Assembly (NCBI GenBank): GCA_947458275.1
Contig: CANGYR010000001.1
Coordinates: forward strand, 124,001-188,000
Origin: Chitinophagaceae bacterium
Lineage (GTDB): Bacteria > Bacteroidota > Bacteroidia > Chitinophagales > Chitinophagaceae
Reading direction: 5' to 3'
Length of the DNA stretch: 64,000 bases
Shown here: one piece after another, positions 47,568 through 56,723 of the stretch
Layout of the letters: each line of letters starts with the position of its first letter
Position numbering within the stretch: the first letter of the stretch is position 1
Notes under the pieces: generated by a model
Database searches by the model: none
The model's input: only the letters and a program-made list of their open reading frames with translations
Told to the model about the DNA's origin: nothing
Made by a program: the position numbers and the translations under genes

Positions 47568-48170
47568 TTATTTTATATCAAATTTGATTTCGGGCGCCTT
47601 TTCAGTTCCGGCATCCGCTTTGTAGAAAGTTTTTTCAGTGAAGCCAAATAATCGAGCAAAAATATTTCTGGGAAAAGTTTTTACTTTGAGATTAAAATTT
47701 TCAATCGCACTATTATAGTCTTGCCTTGCTACATTAATACGATTTTCAGTACCTTCTATCTGAGTCTGAAAATCTCTGAAAGCAGTGGTAGTCTTTAAAT
47801 CCGGATAATTTTCCGCAACAGCCATCAGTCTGCTGAAAGAACCCTGCAGACTGGCCTGTGCTTTTTGATAGGCCTCTAAAGAAGCGGGGTCGTTGATGTC
47901 AACAGTGATGGAAGTAGCTTTAGCTCTTGCTTCCAACACTTCTTTCAAAGTTGATTTTTCAAAGTTGGCAGAACCCTCAATAGTCTTGATCACACTGCCA
48001 TATAAGTCATTTCTTCGCTGATAGTTCGTTTCAACATTACTCCAAGATTTTTTTACAAACTGTTCGGAGGTAACCAACCCATTGTATGTATTACATCCTA
48101 TAAAAGTATTGCATCCTAGAAATCCAAGTAAAAAAAATGCGATTAAAATAATAACGAGAGTTTTATTCAT
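47568..48170 (-). CDS. lemA: LemA family protein
   Basis: 200 residues. An N-terminal membrane anchor (LVIILIAFFLLGFLGCN) then the LemA helical domain: WSNVETNYQRRNDLYGSVIKT near 44-64, the central YPDLKTTTAFRDFQTQIEGTENR (conserved YPxLK...L..QxExxENRI) and DYNSAIENFNLKVKTFPRN. Function unknown; the pairing with TPM-domain proteins is common in many bacteria. Confidence 0.95.
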   Translation of the reverse strand: MNKTLVIILIAFFLLGFLGCNTFIGCNTYNGLVTSEQFVKKSWSNVETNYQRRNDLYGSVIKTIEGSANFEKSTLKEVLEARAKATSITVDINDPASLEAYQKAQASLQGSFSRLMAVAENYPDLKTTTAFRDFQTQIEGTENRINVARQDYNSAIENFNLKVKTFPRNIFARLFGFTEKTFYKADAGTEKAPEIKFDIK

Positions 48171-48270
48171 TTCTATAAATTTTAAATTTTACACAAAATT
48201 AAGTGGAAATATCAGTGAAAATATGTTAAGATTTTTTTTCGTTCCTCAGTTTATATGATATGGATCATAT

Positions 48271-49158
48271 TTAATATCCCGCCTTGGCTCCGCCAATATT
48301 TTCAATAGGATGCCAGGTGGTTTTTACCTCTTGAAAGTCGTTGATAAAATAAGGAGATTCATTCTTTTCCTCTACCCAGTTTTTAGATTCATAAATGACA
48401 GTTCTTTTTACATTCAGTGAAGCTTTCTCCCGTATCAGTTTTTTATTTGCGGCATCATTTTCACCGTAAAAAATTGCATTGACGTCCATGTGATCGGCAA
48501 GGAAGGGTAACAATTCAGCAACTTTTCCGGTAAGAATATTGACCACTCCACCCGGAAGGTCAGAGCTGTTGAGTACTTCAGCAAAAGTCACGGCGCAAAG
48601 GGGTTTGTTTTCCGATGCAAGAATGACGCAGGAGTTTCCTCCCGCAATCACAGGCGCCATCACCGATACCAGTCCAATCAATGAAGTATTTTGAGGTGCT
48701 ACTATTGTCACAACTCCCATCGGTTCGAGCGCAGAAAAATTAAAATGTGAAGAAGCCACAGGATTGACACTGCTGAAAATCTGCTGGTATTTATCACACC
48801 ATCCACTGTAGTATATCAGTCTGTCAATGGAACGATTCACTTCAGTTTCGGCACTTGCTTTTGAGGATCCTTGTTTTACCAGTTCATCAATAAACTGGGC
48901 TTTCCTACCTTCCAGCATCTCTGCAATTCTGTATAATATCTGACCTCGATTGAAAGCAGCCCTGGCACTCCAACCTCCAAAAGCACTGCGGGCACTGCCC
49001 ACCGCATCTCTGACATCTTTTCTGGAACTCAGACAAACATTCGCAAGTTGCTCACCCTTAGGGCTATACGCAATATATGTTCTTCCCGATTCTGTCCTGG
49101 GAAACTGACCGCCGATGTAGATTTTGTAAGTCTTTAGTACTTCAATTCGTTTTGACAT
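48271..49158 (-). CDS. Truncated aldehyde dehydrogenase-like protein lacking the catalytic domain
   Basis: 295 residues. Matches the N-terminal and NAD-binding part of ALDHs (YKIYIGGQFPRTESG; MGVVTIVAPQNTSLIGLVSV; GGNSCVILASENKPLCA; LPGGVVNILTG) but has no catalytic cysteine loop, and the Gly-x-Thr-Gly signature is replaced (IFYGENDAANK). It is complete at both ends, so not a simple deletion. It resembles the non-catalytic second ALDH half of ALDH16-type proteins, encoded here as a separate gene after the full ALDH. It lies at the distal end of the deoxyribose operon. Confidence 0.78.
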   Translation of the reverse strand: MSKRIEVLKTYKIYIGGQFPRTESGRTYIAYSPKGEQLANVCLSSRKDVRDAVGSARSAFGGWSARAAFNRGQILYRIAEMLEGRKAQFIDELVKQGSSKASAETEVNRSIDRLIYYSGWCDKYQQIFSSVNPVASSHFNFSALEPMGVVTIVAPQNTSLIGLVSVMAPVIAGGNSCVILASENKPLCAVTFAEVLNSSDLPGGVVNILTGKVAELLPFLADHMDVNAIFYGENDAANKKLIREKASLNVKRTVIYESKNWVEEKNESPYFINDFQEVKTTWHPIENIGGAKAGY

Positions 49159-49169
49159 ATCTTTTTTAT

Positions 49170-49300
49170 TGTGTTAAACAATTTGAATATTGTTGCAGAA
49201 GTTTCAGATTGAATATTGTTGTAGAAGTTTCAGACGTTTCAGAAGTTAGTGAACTAATTGAAACCCCAAACTCCAAACCCCAAACCATCAAACCTTTAAA
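49170..49300. repeat. Paired simple-repeat spacer between the two ALDH genes
   Basis: On the mRNA (minus) strand the first arm is GGTTTGATGGTTTGGGGTTTGG-like (49255-49300) and the second is a CTGAAACTTCT / ACAACAATATTC array with a 24-26 bp higher-order repeat (49170-49240). Order G-type, then C-type along the transcript. Confidence 0.75.
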
Positions 49301-50763
49301 TAAGCCCCCAATCCATGCAATCCTCCCTCTCTTCCAAAACCACTTTCTTTATACCCTCCGAATGGAGAAACAGGATCAAACTTATTATATGTGTTGGCCC
49401 AAATTACCCCTGCTCTGAGTTTGGATGTCATATTGAAAATCTTTGAACCCTTGTCTGTCCAAACCCCGGCAGACAATCCGAAGGGAGTATTGTTAGCTTT
49501 TTCAATCACTTCATCTTCTGTTCTGAAGGTCTGAATAGCCAATACAGGTCCAAATATTTCTTCCTGTGCTATGCGATTGGATTGAGCTACATTAGTAAAA
49601 ATTGTCGGGCGACAATAAAATCCTTTTTTCGGAATGGCGCATGAACTTTGAAACATCTCTGCACCTTCCTGCTGTCCTATTTTTAAATATTTATGGATGA
49701 CTTCCAGTTGCTGCCTGGAATTAATCGCTCCAACATCTGTATTCTTATCCATAGGATTTCCAACTATCAGAGATTCCATTCTGTCTTTTAATTTTTGCAA
49801 TACAATTTTATAGACAGACTCCTGCACAAATAATCTAGAACCTGCACAACATACATGTCCCTGATTAAAAAATATACCGTTGATAACGCCTTCAACCGCC
49901 TGATCTAGCGGCGCATCATCGAAAATGATGTTCGCAGCTTTACCGCCCAATTCCAACGTCACTTTTTTATCTGAACCTGCAACAGCTCTCTGTATAATTT
50001 TTCCTACATCAGTTGAACCGGTAAAAGCAATTTTATTTATATCAGGATGATTGACAATGGCGGCTCCTGTAGCACCGGCACCGGTGATAATGTTTACCAC
50101 TCCGGGAGGAAGATCTGCCTCTTGAATAATCTCTGCAAGTTTCAACGCTGTAAGCGGAGTTGTCTCTGCGGGCTTCAAAACAACGGTGTTTCCGGTAGCC
50201 AATGCTGGTGCGATTTTCCAGGCCGCCATCAGCAAAGGAAAATTCCAGGGAATGATTTGTCCCGCTACACCTAATGGCTGAGGATTTTTATTGGGAAATG
50301 CATATTCCAGTTTATCAGCCCATCCTGCATAATAAAAAAAGTGATTGGCCGCAGTGGGTACATCAAAATCACGACTTTCTCTTATTGGCTTACCGCCATC
50401 CAGTGTTTCGATCACCGCCAGTTCCCTCGCTCGCTCCTGAATCATTCTGGCAATTCGATAAATATATTTAGCACGCTCTTTAGCAGATGTTTTTTTCCAT
50501 ACTTTCTCGTAAGCTGTTCTGGCGGCAGATACCGCTTTGTTTACATCCGCATTATTTGCTTCCGCAACCGAACTCAATTTTTCCTCCGTAGCCGGATTGA
50601 TGGTATCAAAATATTTTTTTGATGAGGGCTTCTCAAACTTCCCGTTGATAAACAGATCATACCGATCTGCAATGTTCGCAATACTCTTACTTTCCGGAGC
50701 CGGCGCAAGGTTGCGGGAAGAATCGAATTTGAGTCTGAGATTGTTTTTTTTAACTCCAGCCAT
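49288..50763 (-). CDS. Aldehyde dehydrogenase (full-length)
   Basis: 491 residues. NAD-binding and catalytic features are complete: PWNFPLLMAAWKIAPALATG near 173-192, FTGSTDVGKIIQRA near 244, the catalytic Glu in VTLELGGKAANIIF near 273 and the catalytic cysteine in HVCCAGSRLF near 306. In its operon (phosphorylase, DeoC) it likely oxidises acetaldehyde from the DeoC reaction to acetate. Works perhaps as a complex with the truncated ALDH encoded downstream. Confidence 0.93.
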   Translation of the reverse strand: MAGVKKNNLRLKFDSSRNLAPAPESKSIANIADRYDLFINGKFEKPSSKKYFDTINPATEEKLSSVAEANNADVNKAVSAARTAYEKVWKKTSAKERAKYIYRIARMIQERARELAVIETLDGGKPIRESRDFDVPTAANHFFYYAGWADKLEYAFPNKNPQPLGVAGQIIPWNFPLLMAAWKIAPALATGNTVVLKPAETTPLTALKLAEIIQEADLPPGVVNIITGAGATGAAIVNHPDINKIAFTGSTDVGKIIQRAVAGSDKKVTLELGGKAANIIFDDAPLDQAVEGVINGIFFNQGHVCCAGSRLFVQESVYKIVLQKLKDRMESLIVGNPMDKNTDVGAINSRQQLEVIHKYLKIGQQEGAEMFQSSCAIPKKGFYCRPTIFTNVAQSNRIAQEEIFGPVLAIQTFRTEDEVIEKANNTPFGLSAGVWTDKGSKIFNMTSKLRAGVIWANTYNKFDPVSPFGGYKESGFGREGGLHGLGAYLKV

Positions 50764-50784
50764 ATGTTAGTTAGTTAGTTAAAT

Positions 50785-51408
50785 AGGTTCAAAAGGTTCA
50801 ATAAGTTCAAAAGGTTCAATAGGTTCAATAAGTTCAAAAGGTTGACAGATGAGTGTTATTTTTATCAGTTAAATTTCATGCCTTTTTTATCACTATTCTT
50901 CAAATAACTTATTAAGCTATATATCAGTCTGTTTACCTTAGAACATTGTATATAAATATTGTCAAATTCTGTTTTTGAAATGTAATTATCATCCAATGCT
51001 CTGTATGCCTGTGATCTTAGTTCTCCACAAGACCCTCGAGCTATAAATAAAAACTGTATAAACTCCTTATTGCCTCCCCGCTCAAAACCCTCGGCTATAT
51101 TGTCCATTATAGATCCGGCTGATCTTTCAATTTGATTTATAAGCGAATAATTAGTGCCAAATTTTTTCAACCTAATCATTGCGCTTATAGTTTTATTTAA
51201 TTCTCTTGCCTCTTGCCAAGATAATATATCCTCAAATCGCTTTATAGTTGCCATGTGTTTTTAGCAAACGTAAAATCAAAATTGAGGCAAATCAAAAAAT
51301 TTGACTAAATAAATTTTAAACTAAATAAATTCAACTCTTGAACCTCTTGAACCTTTTGAACCTTTTGAACCTCTTGAACTTATTGAACTTATTGAACCTT
51401 TTGAACCT
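50785..51408 (-). mobile_element. IVS-like cassette 2: four-helix-bundle gene inside 26-bp inverted repeats
   Basis: Arms of 9-bp tandem units GGTTCAAAA/GGTTCAATA (50785-50844) and TTGAACCTCT/TTTTGAACC (51331-51426) face each other. The longest perfect complement is 26 bp: 50785-50810 and 51383-51408. They enclose the four-helix-bundle gene, co-oriented with the deo operon, between deoC and the ALDH gene. No transposase. Arm sequence is different from that of cassette 1, architecture the same. Confidence 0.6.
50865..51254 (-). CDS. Four-helix-bundle protein (23S rRNA intervening-sequence protein family), second copy
   Basis: 129 residues, all-helical. Family signature NQIERSAGSIMDNIAEGFER near 40-59 (R-S-x-x-S-I-x-x-N-I-A-E-G), GGNKEFIQFLFIARGSCGELRSQ near 60-82, matching TIGR02436-like proteins better than the thyA/folA copy. 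The two copies are only distantly alike, so they are not a recent duplication. Sits in the deoC-ALDH spacer and is flanked by inverted simple-repeat arms. Confidence 0.9.
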   Translation of the reverse strand: MATIKRFEDILSWQEARELNKTISAMIRLKKFGTNYSLINQIERSAGSIMDNIAEGFERGGNKEFIQFLFIARGSCGELRSQAYRALDDNYISKTEFDNIYIQCSKVNRLIYSLISYLKNSDKKGMKFN

Positions 51409-51424
51409 CTTGAACCTCTTGAAC

Positions 51425-52336
51425 CTAATCAACCGAAAAATAATCCCCCGACTGATACACTCCGCTTCTTTGTTTCTCCAACTGCATTAAAATATCATTA
51501 GCCAGACTGCTCGCTCCGAAACGAAACCATTCGTTATTCATCCAATCCTCTCCCAAAACTTCATTCAGCATAACCAGATAATGCAGCGCCAGTTTTGCTT
51601 TGGATATGCCACCGGCTGGTTTCATAGCAATCTTCTTGCCTGTCTTGTAATAAAAATCTCTGATTGCCTCCAGCATCACCAGCGTTACTGGCATGGTAGC
51701 GGCAGGAGAAATTTTACCTGTAGACGTTTTGATAAAATCAGCGCCGGCATACATCGCAATATCACTTGCTTTTCTTACTTTATCATATGTACCCAACTCA
51801 CCAGTTTCCAGAATGACTTTCAATCTTGCAGTGCCACATGCCTCTTTAATTGCGGCAATTTCATCAAAAACAAAATTGTATTCGCCCTGATGAAATTTCC
51901 CTCTGGAAATCACCATGTCAATTTCGTCAGCACCCTGGCTGATGGCATATTTGGTATCTCTTAATTTTACGTCGCGGGTAGATTGGCCACTGGGGAACGC
52001 TGTGGCCACAGAGGCGACTTTGATACCAGAATTACCCAATGCCTTTTTTGCAACAGCTACCATTGACGGATAGACGCAGACAGCGGCGACAGTAGGAAGT
52101 CCGGGATAAGCATCATGCAAATGAGCAGCCTTGTAACAAAGTTGTTTTATTTTTCCTTCGGTATCTTTTCCCTCCAAAGTAGTAAGGTCAATCATATTTA
52201 ATGCCAGTTTCAGCCCGTTTAGCTTGGTCTCATTCTTAAGACTTCTTTTCGTAAAACGGGATGCGCGCTCCTCCACTCCAACCTGATCAATCCTTGCGGT
52301 TGAAGTGAAATCCGGTATAGTTAGTTTGGCAATCAT
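51425..52336 (-). CDS. deoC: Deoxyribose-phosphate aldolase
   Basis: 303 residues from the ATG at 52336 (MIAKLTIPD); an in-frame ATG 39 bp upstream overlaps the preceding stop and is an alternative. Splits deoxyribose 5-phosphate to glyceraldehyde 3-phosphate and acetaldehyde. Schiff-base lysine in FIKTSTGK, with the second lysine in KKIAMKPAGGISK and the EIDMVISRGKF motif. A long DeoC subtype. Follows the phosphorylase within the operon; cassette 2 lies downstream. Confidence 0.96.
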   Translation of the reverse strand: MIAKLTIPDFTSTARIDQVGVEERASRFTKRSLKNETKLNGLKLALNMIDLTTLEGKDTEGKIKQLCYKAAHLHDAYPGLPTVAAVCVYPSMVAVAKKALGNSGIKVASVATAFPSGQSTRDVKLRDTKYAISQGADEIDMVISRGKFHQGEYNFVFDEIAAIKEACGTARLKVILETGELGTYDKVRKASDIAMYAGADFIKTSTGKISPAATMPVTLVMLEAIRDFYYKTGKKIAMKPAGGISKAKLALHYLVMLNEVLGEDWMNNEWFRFGASSLANDILMQLEKQRSGVYQSGDYFSVD

Positions 52337-52367
52337 CAGCGATTTAAGTTTTGACTGTCTGTTAAAG

Positions 52368-53240
52368 TTAAGCAATTAAATTCTCCAATGCTTTTTTGAT
52401 CATTGTTTCAACTGCTGCATTGCTATCTTTTGAAAACTCCTGTATAACCCTGTTGGCGACGATGACATTTATACTCAGGCATTCATGTCCCAGTAAATTA
52501 CCCAGTCCATAAATTGCCGAAGTCTCCATCTCAAAATTAGTAATGCCGTGATCTCCATAAGAGAAAGAGGTAAGTTTATTGATGAGTCCTTTGCTTTTCA
52601 GATTCAATCGCAATATTCTTCCCTGAGGACCATAAAAACCGGGGCATGTAACCGTAATGCCTTTATGAAAATCATTATTAAATTTACTGAGTAATGAGCG
52701 GCTTCCTTCAAAAATATATGGCATGGCAATGGATGTATCGAGGGATGTTTGATCAACAAATGCCTTGATCAAATTATTTGCATCAACACTTTTTTCATAC
52801 TCATAAAAATTCAGCAAATTGTCCAATCCCAAACCATGAGAAGAAGCAACCAGACTGTCCACAGGAATATCTTTCTGTAATGCCCCCGAAGTACCGAATC
52901 GGATGATATTCAGTTTTTTGAAGGAGGATTTGATCTCTCTTGTTTCAAAGTCTATATTTGCCAGCGCATCTAACTCGTTCAGGACAATATCAATATTATC
53001 CGGCCCAATACCTGTTGACACTACGGAAATACGTTTGTTGCCGATTATACCCGTGTGAGTCACAAACTCTCTGTGTTGCAACTCAAATTCAATACGGTCG
53101 AAATATTGGCTTACTTTTTTTACCCTGCCCGGATCTCCTACCAGTATGATGGTATCTGCGATTTCATCCGGCCTTACATCAAGGTGATAAATAGCGCCGC
53201 GGTTGTTGATGATTAATTCCGACTCTGGAATTTTAGACAT
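52368..53240 (-). CDS. Nucleoside phosphorylase (PNP/UDP family)
   Basis: 290 residues. VGDPGRVKKVSQYFD near the start and the SYGDHGITNFEMETSAIYGLGNLLGHECLSINVIVANR block are typical of uridine/purine phosphorylases. Cleaves nucleosides with phosphate to free base and (deoxy)ribose 1-phosphate. Base preference cannot be read. First gene of a deo-type catabolic operon with deoC and ALDH. No phosphopentomutase gene is seen beside it. Confidence 0.9.
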   Translation of the reverse strand: MSKIPESELIINNRGAIYHLDVRPDEIADTIILVGDPGRVKKVSQYFDRIEFELQHREFVTHTGIIGNKRISVVSTGIGPDNIDIVLNELDALANIDFETREIKSSFKKLNIIRFGTSGALQKDIPVDSLVASSHGLGLDNLLNFYEYEKSVDANNLIKAFVDQTSLDTSIAMPYIFEGSRSLLSKFNNDFHKGITVTCPGFYGPQGRILRLNLKSKGLINKLTSFSYGDHGITNFEMETSAIYGLGNLLGHECLSINVIVANRVIQEFSKDSNAAVETMIKKALENLIA

Positions 53241-53303
53241 AAATATTTTTTTGGTTTATAAATATACGAAAAATGGTCCCGTATATAACAGAAATATCTT
53301 TGG

Positions 53304-53340
53304 ATAAAAAAAGAGACTGCCCTTTCAGACAGTCTCTTAC
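53304..53340 (-). terminator. Rho-independent terminator after the T9SS cargo gene
   Basis: Read on the minus strand, a nine-base stem (53330-53338 and 53311-53319) with a 10-nt loop is followed by a T-run (53304-53310). It lies between the T9SS cargo gene and the phosphorylase gene, separating the two transcripts. Confidence 0.9.
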
Positions 53341-53360
53341 AAATACAATAATATCAATTT

Positions 53361-56300
53361 TTACCTTAGTACAGTCAAATCCGTTCTTGTAACAATTGTT
53401 TTTCCTGAGATTAGCTTAAACTCAATGACGGCATAATATGTACCATCCGGAACTGGCTTGCCATTGTAGCGACCATCCCAGAAATTTCTGTAATCTTTTG
53501 ATTCATAGACCTTACTTCCATAACGGTTGAATACATTCACTTTTACGTTGCTTAGGCAATCATAAGATCCATACACTTTCCACAAATCATTGACCCCATC
53601 ACCATTAGGGGTAAAGGCATTTTCTACTTTTATGCAATAAGAAACTACGGAAACGGTAACATCAGCAGATGCCTTGCAACCTGCAGCATTGGACGCTGTA
53701 AGCGTGTATGTGGTGGTGGCTGTTGGTGTTGCAACAGGATTTAATATGGTAGTTGAACTCAACGTTGTACCTTCCGGTGAAGAAGTCCACAAATAAGTAT
53801 CTGCTCCAGATGCAGTGGCATTAAGTTGTGCAGACTGACCGGAAAGGATTGACTGATCAGCACCTGCATTAATCTGAACAGAAGACTCAGCAGTCACATT
53901 TACGCTGGCTGTTTTTGTACATCCATTTTTAGTTGATGACAATGTATATGTATTTACACCAACATTTGCAGGTGTAGCAACAGGGCTCAACAAAGAGGCA
54001 TTGTCCAGTCCGCTACCAGACCATGAATAGGTATCTCCGTTTGAGTTTGATTCTAAAGTAACTGAAGCACCAATACAAATAGTGGTATCTTTTCTTGTTG
54101 AAACAGTTAGACCATCTTTGCTGATTACATTAATGGTATCCGCTCCGAAAACAAAATTACCTGGATTGTTGATTTGCTCATACTTTGATTTAACCACGTA
54201 AGTAGCATTTCCATTTGGACACACATTCGGGAATGATACTTCAAAAGTGCTGCTATTGATTCTGGTGGTATCTCCGGTAGCAACCAGATTGCCGGCTAAA
54301 TCGTATAGCTCAACTGAACGGTAAAGGGTAGGACCTGCAGAAGGTACAAATCTCCAGCTTTCATTCATATTGATTGAACCCCAAGACGGATCGCTGGCTT
54401 TTCTGCCGGGTGGCAAAACAGCTTTGTCGCGATTGAAGTTTTGAAGACCGGTCATGGTTTTACCGTTGTTCCAATCCGGGCAACTTTCCAAGCTATTGAT
54501 GATAACCTCTATAACCCCCGTTCCTTCGTATAACACAATCTGATGTGTATTCTCAATCAGGTTAGGGCAACTAGGATTAAAGAATGGATCAAAGAATAAT
54601 GGTGCTTTGTAGTAAGTAACTACAAATTTTCTGTGAGGTGCTGTACCGATGACTTCGTATTTATTTCTTTTGTTGGGAGAATTGGATGTACTCAGATCTA
54701 TATCCTGATAAGCGCTCATAATCAATGCGCGGTCATACAAAGTGCTTGGCATGTCCTCTTCTGTGCCATTTAATCCACTTAAACCAAAACCATCGTTCAA
54801 TATTCCGTAATGAGATTCGGTATTAGCTTTGGTGGCATCAAATGATAAATATCCATTAGGACTTACGATGACTGAATTATAAGGCGAACCTGCGTCATCA
54901 AAGAATGGGAAACTGAATGGCAGATTGATGACACCTGAATAATCATCATCTATTTTTAAATCAACCGGAGTGCCGGGAGTATTTGGAATTGCTGAAACAG
55001 GATAGCACCTTCCGGCAGGTGCAATTGGATTGATTTCGTATGAAGATGTAGATGAACGAATATCGGGAATTTTTGCTTTAAGCGTTATGCAACTTGAAAC
55101 ACACTCAATGATGGTATCTTTCGCACAACTGAATGTGAAAGAATTTTTGGGTGCAGGTTCAAGAACAGTTATCGTTCCGGTTACAGTAATCGGCTCGCAA
55201 TTCCCTTTTACTGTCAGGGTATATGTAAATGGAGATCCAACAGTTGTGGTTGGAGTTCCGGTAATTGAAAGAGAAGTAGCTCCGGGTACAGGGAACGCGA
55301 ATGTAACACCATCAGGCAATCCTGTTACGTTTACTGTAACACCGGGAGCACCTGCAGCAGGGAAAAAGCCGTACTTAATTGGTTGTATGGGGCTATTGAC
55401 TGTTACTGTCTGATTATCTGTTCCTGCACCTGACTCAAGTGAAGCAGATGCATTGTTGTTCTCAACCAATACAGTTAAGGTCGTGGGAGTTGCACATTGA
55501 CCCGGCGTATTTGTTGGCGTAAATGTATAGACAATATTACCTGCCACTGCCGTAGATAATGAAGCAGGATTCCATGTCCCATTAATACCATTATTAGATG
55601 TTTCAGGCAAAATGGGTTGTGTTAAAATAGCATCCTTACAAAAAGGTCCTTCAGGATCAAAAGTTGGTGTAACGCTTGACGTGACTTCGATATTTATTGT
55701 CACAGGTGTTGAAGCGCAACCACCCGCCGGTGAAGGACTAAAAGTATAAGTGGTTGTTCCTGCAGTAGAAGTAGAGATGGTGGAGGGATTCCATGTTCCG
55801 TCCACTCCGTTGGTAGATTTCAAAGGCAATGCAGGCGCTGTACTGTTCAAACATAAAGGTCCGATTGGATCAAATGTAGGAGATGGTGCGGAAGCACAGG
55901 TTCCTCCATTACAGTTATTACCGCTGATAGAACGGTCGATATCCCTCTGCCAGGTTGCACCATCCGGAATTCTGCTGAAAGTTTTGCCTGTGGGTGAAGG
56001 AATAGTACCGGCAGTTATATTGGCTTGTCCGACATAAGTAATCTTTTGAGGTGTTGCTTCAAAAATTTGTTTAGCAGACAGTAAAGTAGTAATCCCACTG
56101 GTATTACATGTACCGACAGTTGCAGGGATACATGGGTTGTCATCCAAGTCATCATCAGTAGAGATTTTATTCCCCTGACCTGCAGCAACAGTCCAGTATA
56201 TAGCATCTACCGGAGTACCGGCAGCATCGTATAAAGCAACCCATCCGTCTCCATTAGCCAAAACAAAGTTTCCGGTATTACAGTAACTATTCGTGTTTAA

Positions 56301-56666
56301 ATCTGTTTTGAAATCGACTGCAAGAGGATCAGATGATGAGGAAGATGTCCCGATTACAAAATGTGATTTAGGTTGGATAACTGTACCCTGAGGAAAAACA
56401 ATACTTCCTCCAGTTCTTAAGGTAGAACCGGGATTGGCATTGGGAGCAGCGGCAGTTCCAAGGATATAGCAAGATATATCAACAGGAGAACAACCCGCGT
56501 TATATAGTTCTACATATTCGGTACCGGTTGAAATCAAGCCCTGCGCCGTTGTTGGATAATGCAACACCTCATTTATTACCACCTGTGCCCTTGAAGAGAG
56601 CGAACAAATTAATAATGCAAGGGATAATATGACGATGTTTTTTTTATTCGTAATAGAAGCAAACAT
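53361..56666 (-). CDS. T9SS type B sorted, lamin-tail-domain surface protein, 1101 aa
   Basis: A signal peptide (hydrophobic 10-25, cut after SSRAQ) precedes a lamin-tail domain (VVINEVLHYP, residues about 29-160). Then come repeated Ig-like units with TFDPIGPLCLN/TFDPEGPFCKD sequences (about 263-410), a putative Ig-like fold (420-500), an unannotated region with YDFP-type beta structure (540-800) and PKD-like SNGDTYSWSG/SGADTYLWTS repeats (860-1000). The C-terminus FTPNGDGVNDLWKVYGSYDC ... PVPDGTYYAVIEF is the gliding-motility-type sorting domain. Secreted and fixed to the surface. Paired with PorP 57 bp upstream. Confidence 0.93.
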   Translation of the reverse strand: MFASITNKKNIVILSLALLICSLSSRAQVVINEVLHYPTTAQGLISTGTEYVELYNAGCSPVDISCYILGTAAAPNANPGSTLRTGGSIVFPQGTVIQPKSHFVIGTSSSSSDPLAVDFKTDLNTNSYCNTGNFVLANGDGWVALYDAAGTPVDAIYWTVAAGQGNKISTDDDLDDNPCIPATVGTCNTSGITTLLSAKQIFEATPQKITYVGQANITAGTIPSPTGKTFSRIPDGATWQRDIDRSISGNNCNGGTCASAPSPTFDPIGPLCLNSTAPALPLKSTNGVDGTWNPSTISTSTAGTTTYTFSPSPAGGCASTPVTINIEVTSSVTPTFDPEGPFCKDAILTQPILPETSNNGINGTWNPASLSTAVAGNIVYTFTPTNTPGQCATPTTLTVLVENNNASASLESGAGTDNQTVTVNSPIQPIKYGFFPAAGAPGVTVNVTGLPDGVTFAFPVPGATSLSITGTPTTTVGSPFTYTLTVKGNCEPITVTGTITVLEPAPKNSFTFSCAKDTIIECVSSCITLKAKIPDIRSSTSSYEINPIAPAGRCYPVSAIPNTPGTPVDLKIDDDYSGVINLPFSFPFFDDAGSPYNSVIVSPNGYLSFDATKANTESHYGILNDGFGLSGLNGTEEDMPSTLYDRALIMSAYQDIDLSTSNSPNKRNKYEVIGTAPHRKFVVTYYKAPLFFDPFFNPSCPNLIENTHQIVLYEGTGVIEVIINSLESCPDWNNGKTMTGLQNFNRDKAVLPPGRKASDPSWGSINMNESWRFVPSAGPTLYRSVELYDLAGNLVATGDTTRINSSTFEVSFPNVCPNGNATYVVKSKYEQINNPGNFVFGADTINVISKDGLTVSTRKDTTICIGASVTLESNSNGDTYSWSGSGLDNASLLSPVATPANVGVNTYTLSSTKNGCTKTASVNVTAESSVQINAGADQSILSGQSAQLNATASGADTYLWTSSPEGTTLSSTTILNPVATPTATTTYTLTASNAAGCKASADVTVSVVSYCIKVENAFTPNGDGVNDLWKVYGSYDCLSNVKVNVFNRYGSKVYESKDYRNFWDGRYNGKPVPDGTYYAVIEFKLISGKTIVTRTDLTVLR

Positions 56667-56723
56667 AAATTTCTATTTAGATGATGGATTTGATAAGTTT
56701 AATTTCGGTCGTAATAATGGGAT

